A stretch of 35,437 nt of DNA from Aquisalimonas sp. (GTDB taxonomy: Bacteria > Pseudomonadota > Gammaproteobacteria > Nitrococcales > Aquisalimonadaceae). The position numbers were made by a program, and so were the translations under genes. The stretch is from positions 1 to 35,437 of the forward strand of contig SLBZ01000089.1 in NCBI GenBank assembly GCA_007126095.1. The letters run 5' to 3'. Below are positions 34,527 through 35,437 of the stretch, piece by piece (the stretch's first letter is position 1; each line of letters opens with the position of its first letter). The notes below the pieces were generated by a model, which was not told the DNA's origin, made no database searches, and worked only from the letters and a program-made list of their open reading frames with translations.

Positions 34527-34559
34527 CGAAGTGTACAACACTTGTACATCAACAATACA
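34527..34559 (-). promoter_or_regulatory. Candidate CarH/LitR-type operator (three 11-bp direct repeats)
   Basis: On the minus strand, three contiguous 11-base units each begin TGTA (34559-34549, 34548-34538, 34537-34527); the second and third begin TGTACA. The same bases contain a 17-bp palindrome, TGTACAA-CAC-TTGTACA, at 34532-34548. Contiguous 11-bp repeats are the recognised binding mode of B12-dependent MerR-family photoreceptors such as CarH, and TGTACA half-sites are used by LitR. It lies just upstream of the methyltransferase gene. Confidence 0.5.
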
Positions 34560-34567
34560 TCGCGATT

Positions 34568-34587
34568 CTGTCGCCGCACCGCGACAG
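34568..34587. repeat. 7-bp perfect hairpin
   Basis: CTGTCGC (34568-34574) pairs with GCGACAG (34581-34587) across a six-base loop. No T-run on either side, so not an intrinsic terminator. It lies next to the TGTA operator and might be a further regulator-binding site. Confidence 0.45.
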
Positions 34588-34596
34588 CAAAGGAGA

Positions 34597-34624
34597 GCTT
34601 TCTGAGAACCACGTCACAGAAAGC
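34597..34624. repeat. 8-bp perfect hairpin
   Basis: GCTTTCTG (34597-34604) pairs with CAGAAAGC (34617-34624) across a 12-base loop. Role unknown; it lies in the divergent control region. Confidence 0.4.
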
Positions 34625-34682
34625 GTGCGGGACGGACGCATGTGCCGCAAGCGCACACCCGTGTTGCTGTACAAGAAATGAC

Positions 34683-34688
34683 TAGAAT
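34683..34688 (+). promoter_or_regulatory. Possible -10 box for the acidic peptide genes
   Basis: TAGAAT matches the TATAAT box at five of six positions and starts an AT-rich run reaching about 34715, upstream of the first acidic peptide gene. No good -35 box is correctly spaced. The lone TGTACA at 34668-34673 is adjacent. Confidence 0.3.
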
Positions 34689-34796
34689 TATTTAACTTAT
34701 TGATTTATTTGGATACGGCAATCCTGGCACGCAGCCTGCAAGACACAGGGCGCAAGACATTCAATCATGTCATTCGCAAACGGAAAGGAGGTCACG

Positions 34797-35045
34797 ATGA
34801 CCGCGCTCACGAAACTCCGCAATTACATGCTGGTTCTGCTGGCCGCGCTGGGTCTCGGCCTTGGCGGCTTCGCCCAGGCCGGAGACTTCGAGACGGACTC
34901 CGACTATGACGCGGACCAGTCCGAAACCATCGACTTTGAAGACGACGACGCCGAAGACGATTGGGACGACGACTGGGACACCGAAGAGGAAGAGGAAGAC
35001 GAATGGGATGACGAGTGGGAAGACGACGGTGACGACGACTGGTAA
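34797..35045 (+). CDS. Secreted Asp/Glu/Trp-rich peptide, copy 1
   Basis: 82 residues. A signal peptide is clear: basic start KLRNY, hydrophobic MLVLLAALGLGLGG, and AQA before the expected cut after Ala28. The 54-residue mature part has 35 Asp or Glu (about 65%), five Trp (mature positions 28, 32, 42, 46, 54) and no Lys, Arg, His or Cys. Trp residues are spaced 4, 10, 4 and 8 apart. AAAGGAGGT directly precedes the ATG, a near-ideal ribosome-binding site, so strong expression is likely; the ATG at 34767 is less likely. I recognise no family. A calcium- or cation-binding, polycation-binding or halophile-specific surface role is possible but unproven. Confidence 0.82.
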   Translation: MTALTKLRNYMLVLLAALGLGLGGFAQAGDFETDSDYDADQSETIDFEDDDAEDDWDDDWDTEEEEEDEWDDEWEDDGDDDW

Positions 35046-35091
35046 TTGATCGCGCCGCGCATTCCACCCGAGATCGATTTTTCTGACGCCG

Positions 35092-35106
35092 CCCCGGACA
35101 CCGGGG
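35092..35106. repeat. Small GC-rich hairpin between the acidic peptide genes
   Basis: CCCCGG, loop ACA, CCGGGG, in the 91-base spacer before copy 2. No T-run follows, so it is unlikely to stop transcription. It could affect mRNA processing or the relative yield of the two peptides. Confidence 0.4.
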
Positions 35107-35136
35107 TAGCTCCAAAGCAAGACGAAGGAGGATGCT

Positions 35137-35394
35137 ATGTCTGCTATCGCCAAACTTCGCAATTACATGCTGATCCTGCTGGCCGCACTGGGCCTTGGCC
35201 TTGGCGGCTTCGCCCAGGCCGGCGACTTCGAGACTGACTCCGACTATGACGCGGATCAGGGCCAGTCCGAGACCATCGACTTCGAGGATGATGACGATGC
35301 CGAAGACGACTGGGACGACGACTGGGACACCGAAGAGGAAGAGGAAGACGAATGGGATGACGAGTGGGAAGACGACGGTGACGACGACTGGTAA
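35137..35394 (+). CDS. Secreted Asp/Glu/Trp-rich peptide, copy 2
   Basis: 85 residues, paralogous to the gene 91 bases upstream. The signal peptide ends AQA with the expected cut after Ala28. The mature 57 residues contain 36 Asp or Glu and five Trp with the same spacing as copy 1. Differences are conservative (TALT to SAIA at the start, MLV to MLI), plus an inserted Gly-Gln and one extra Asp. Its own ribosome-binding site AAGGAGG lies before the ATG. The near identity at both protein and DNA level suggests the same function at higher dosage. Family not recognised; location is periplasm or outside the cell. Confidence 0.82.
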   Translation: MSAIAKLRNYMLILLAALGLGLGGFAQAGDFETDSDYDADQGQSETIDFEDDDDAEDDWDDDWDTEEEEEDEWDDEWEDDGDDDW

Positions 35395-35437
35395 TTAACC
35401 CGTCACCCACTGACCCGAAGAACCACCGGCTCCGGCC

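Larger units (their letters stand above)
34491..34796. other. Divergent control region, AT-rich and hairpin-dense
   Basis: 306 bases between the methyltransferase (minus) and the first acidic peptide gene (plus). It holds the TGTA-repeat operator (34527-34559), two perfect hairpins (34568-34587, 34597-34624), a lone TGTACA at 34668-34673 and an AT-rich stretch at about 34680-34715. The lower GC content contrasts with neighbouring genes. No gene is seen in it. Confidence 0.6.
34797..35394 (+). repeat. Tandem gene duplication, about 340-bp period
   Basis: The two acidic peptide genes start 340 bases apart. Their last ~85 coding bases are identical except for one silent change, and the signal-peptide regions are close. 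This indicates recent duplication or gene conversion. The window ends 43 bases after copy 2, so further copies may follow. Confidence 0.85.

Noticed and set aside
34568..34624. Hairpins as intrinsic terminators
   Set aside because: Neither is followed by a T-run on either strand, and both lie between divergent genes where no transcript should end.

Overview
The window is GC-rich, gene-dense chromosomal DNA with 32 protein genes, two of them nearly identical small acidic genes. I saw no rRNA, tRNA, CRISPR array, phage or insertion sequence. The ffh–ypjD–yfjD neighbourhood, SelO, an E. coli-type CysH, Lnt and NodI/NodJ exporters point to a gammaproteobacterium. The very acidic secreted peptides and overall style suggest a halophilic or haloalkaliphilic lineage (Ectothiorhodospiraceae/Halomonadaceae-like). 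The lineage is inference.

Layout. (1) 1-468: 3' end of surE. (2) 504-7550: a fatty-acid/acyl-CoA catabolism block. A MaoC-type hydratase is divergent from a thiolase that ends in a strong terminator. Then come a two-gene heteromeric-looking acyl-CoA dehydrogenase, a DmdC-like 601-aa acyl-CoA dehydrogenase and a class II aldolase-family protein. (3) 7551-9470: REP-like palindromes, a patatin-like hydrolase and a small membrane protein. (4) 9531-14861: PQQ-type aldose sugar dehydrogenase, an MFS transporter that seems to start at CTG, a chemoreceptor behind a sigma-28 promoter, and a second MFS transporter. (5) 14858-21543 (minus strand): Nudix, zinc-ribbon/RDD protein, two bacterial PH-domain membrane proteins (YdbS/YdbT), SelO, an RsbQ-like hydrolase and a PAS histidine kinase. 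The last two form a bipartite sensing module. (6) 21649-23826: TauE/SafE permease and a DUF3422 protein, separated by a 14-bp perfect inverted repeat. (7) 23953-29227: ffh, divergent from ypjD and yfjD, which converge on lnt. (8) 29310-32435: NodIJ-type ABC exporter, a LEA-2 lipoprotein, cysH. (9) 32635-34490: a DUF1295 membrane protein coupled to a methyltransferase of the coclaurine N-methyltransferase family. Its upstream region holds three contiguous 11-bp TGTA repeats, like operators of B12-dependent CarH/LitR photoreceptors. (10) 34797-35394: tandem paralogous secreted peptides made almost entirely of Asp, Glu and Trp.

The most unusual items are the tandem D/E/W-rich exported peptides, the candidate light-responsive operator before the CNMT-like/DUF1295 pair, and six copies of a GTAG-headed palindrome whose stem pairs covary. 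Gene functions come from recognising motifs by eye; no database search was run. Start codons were chosen from ribosome-binding sites and family lengths.
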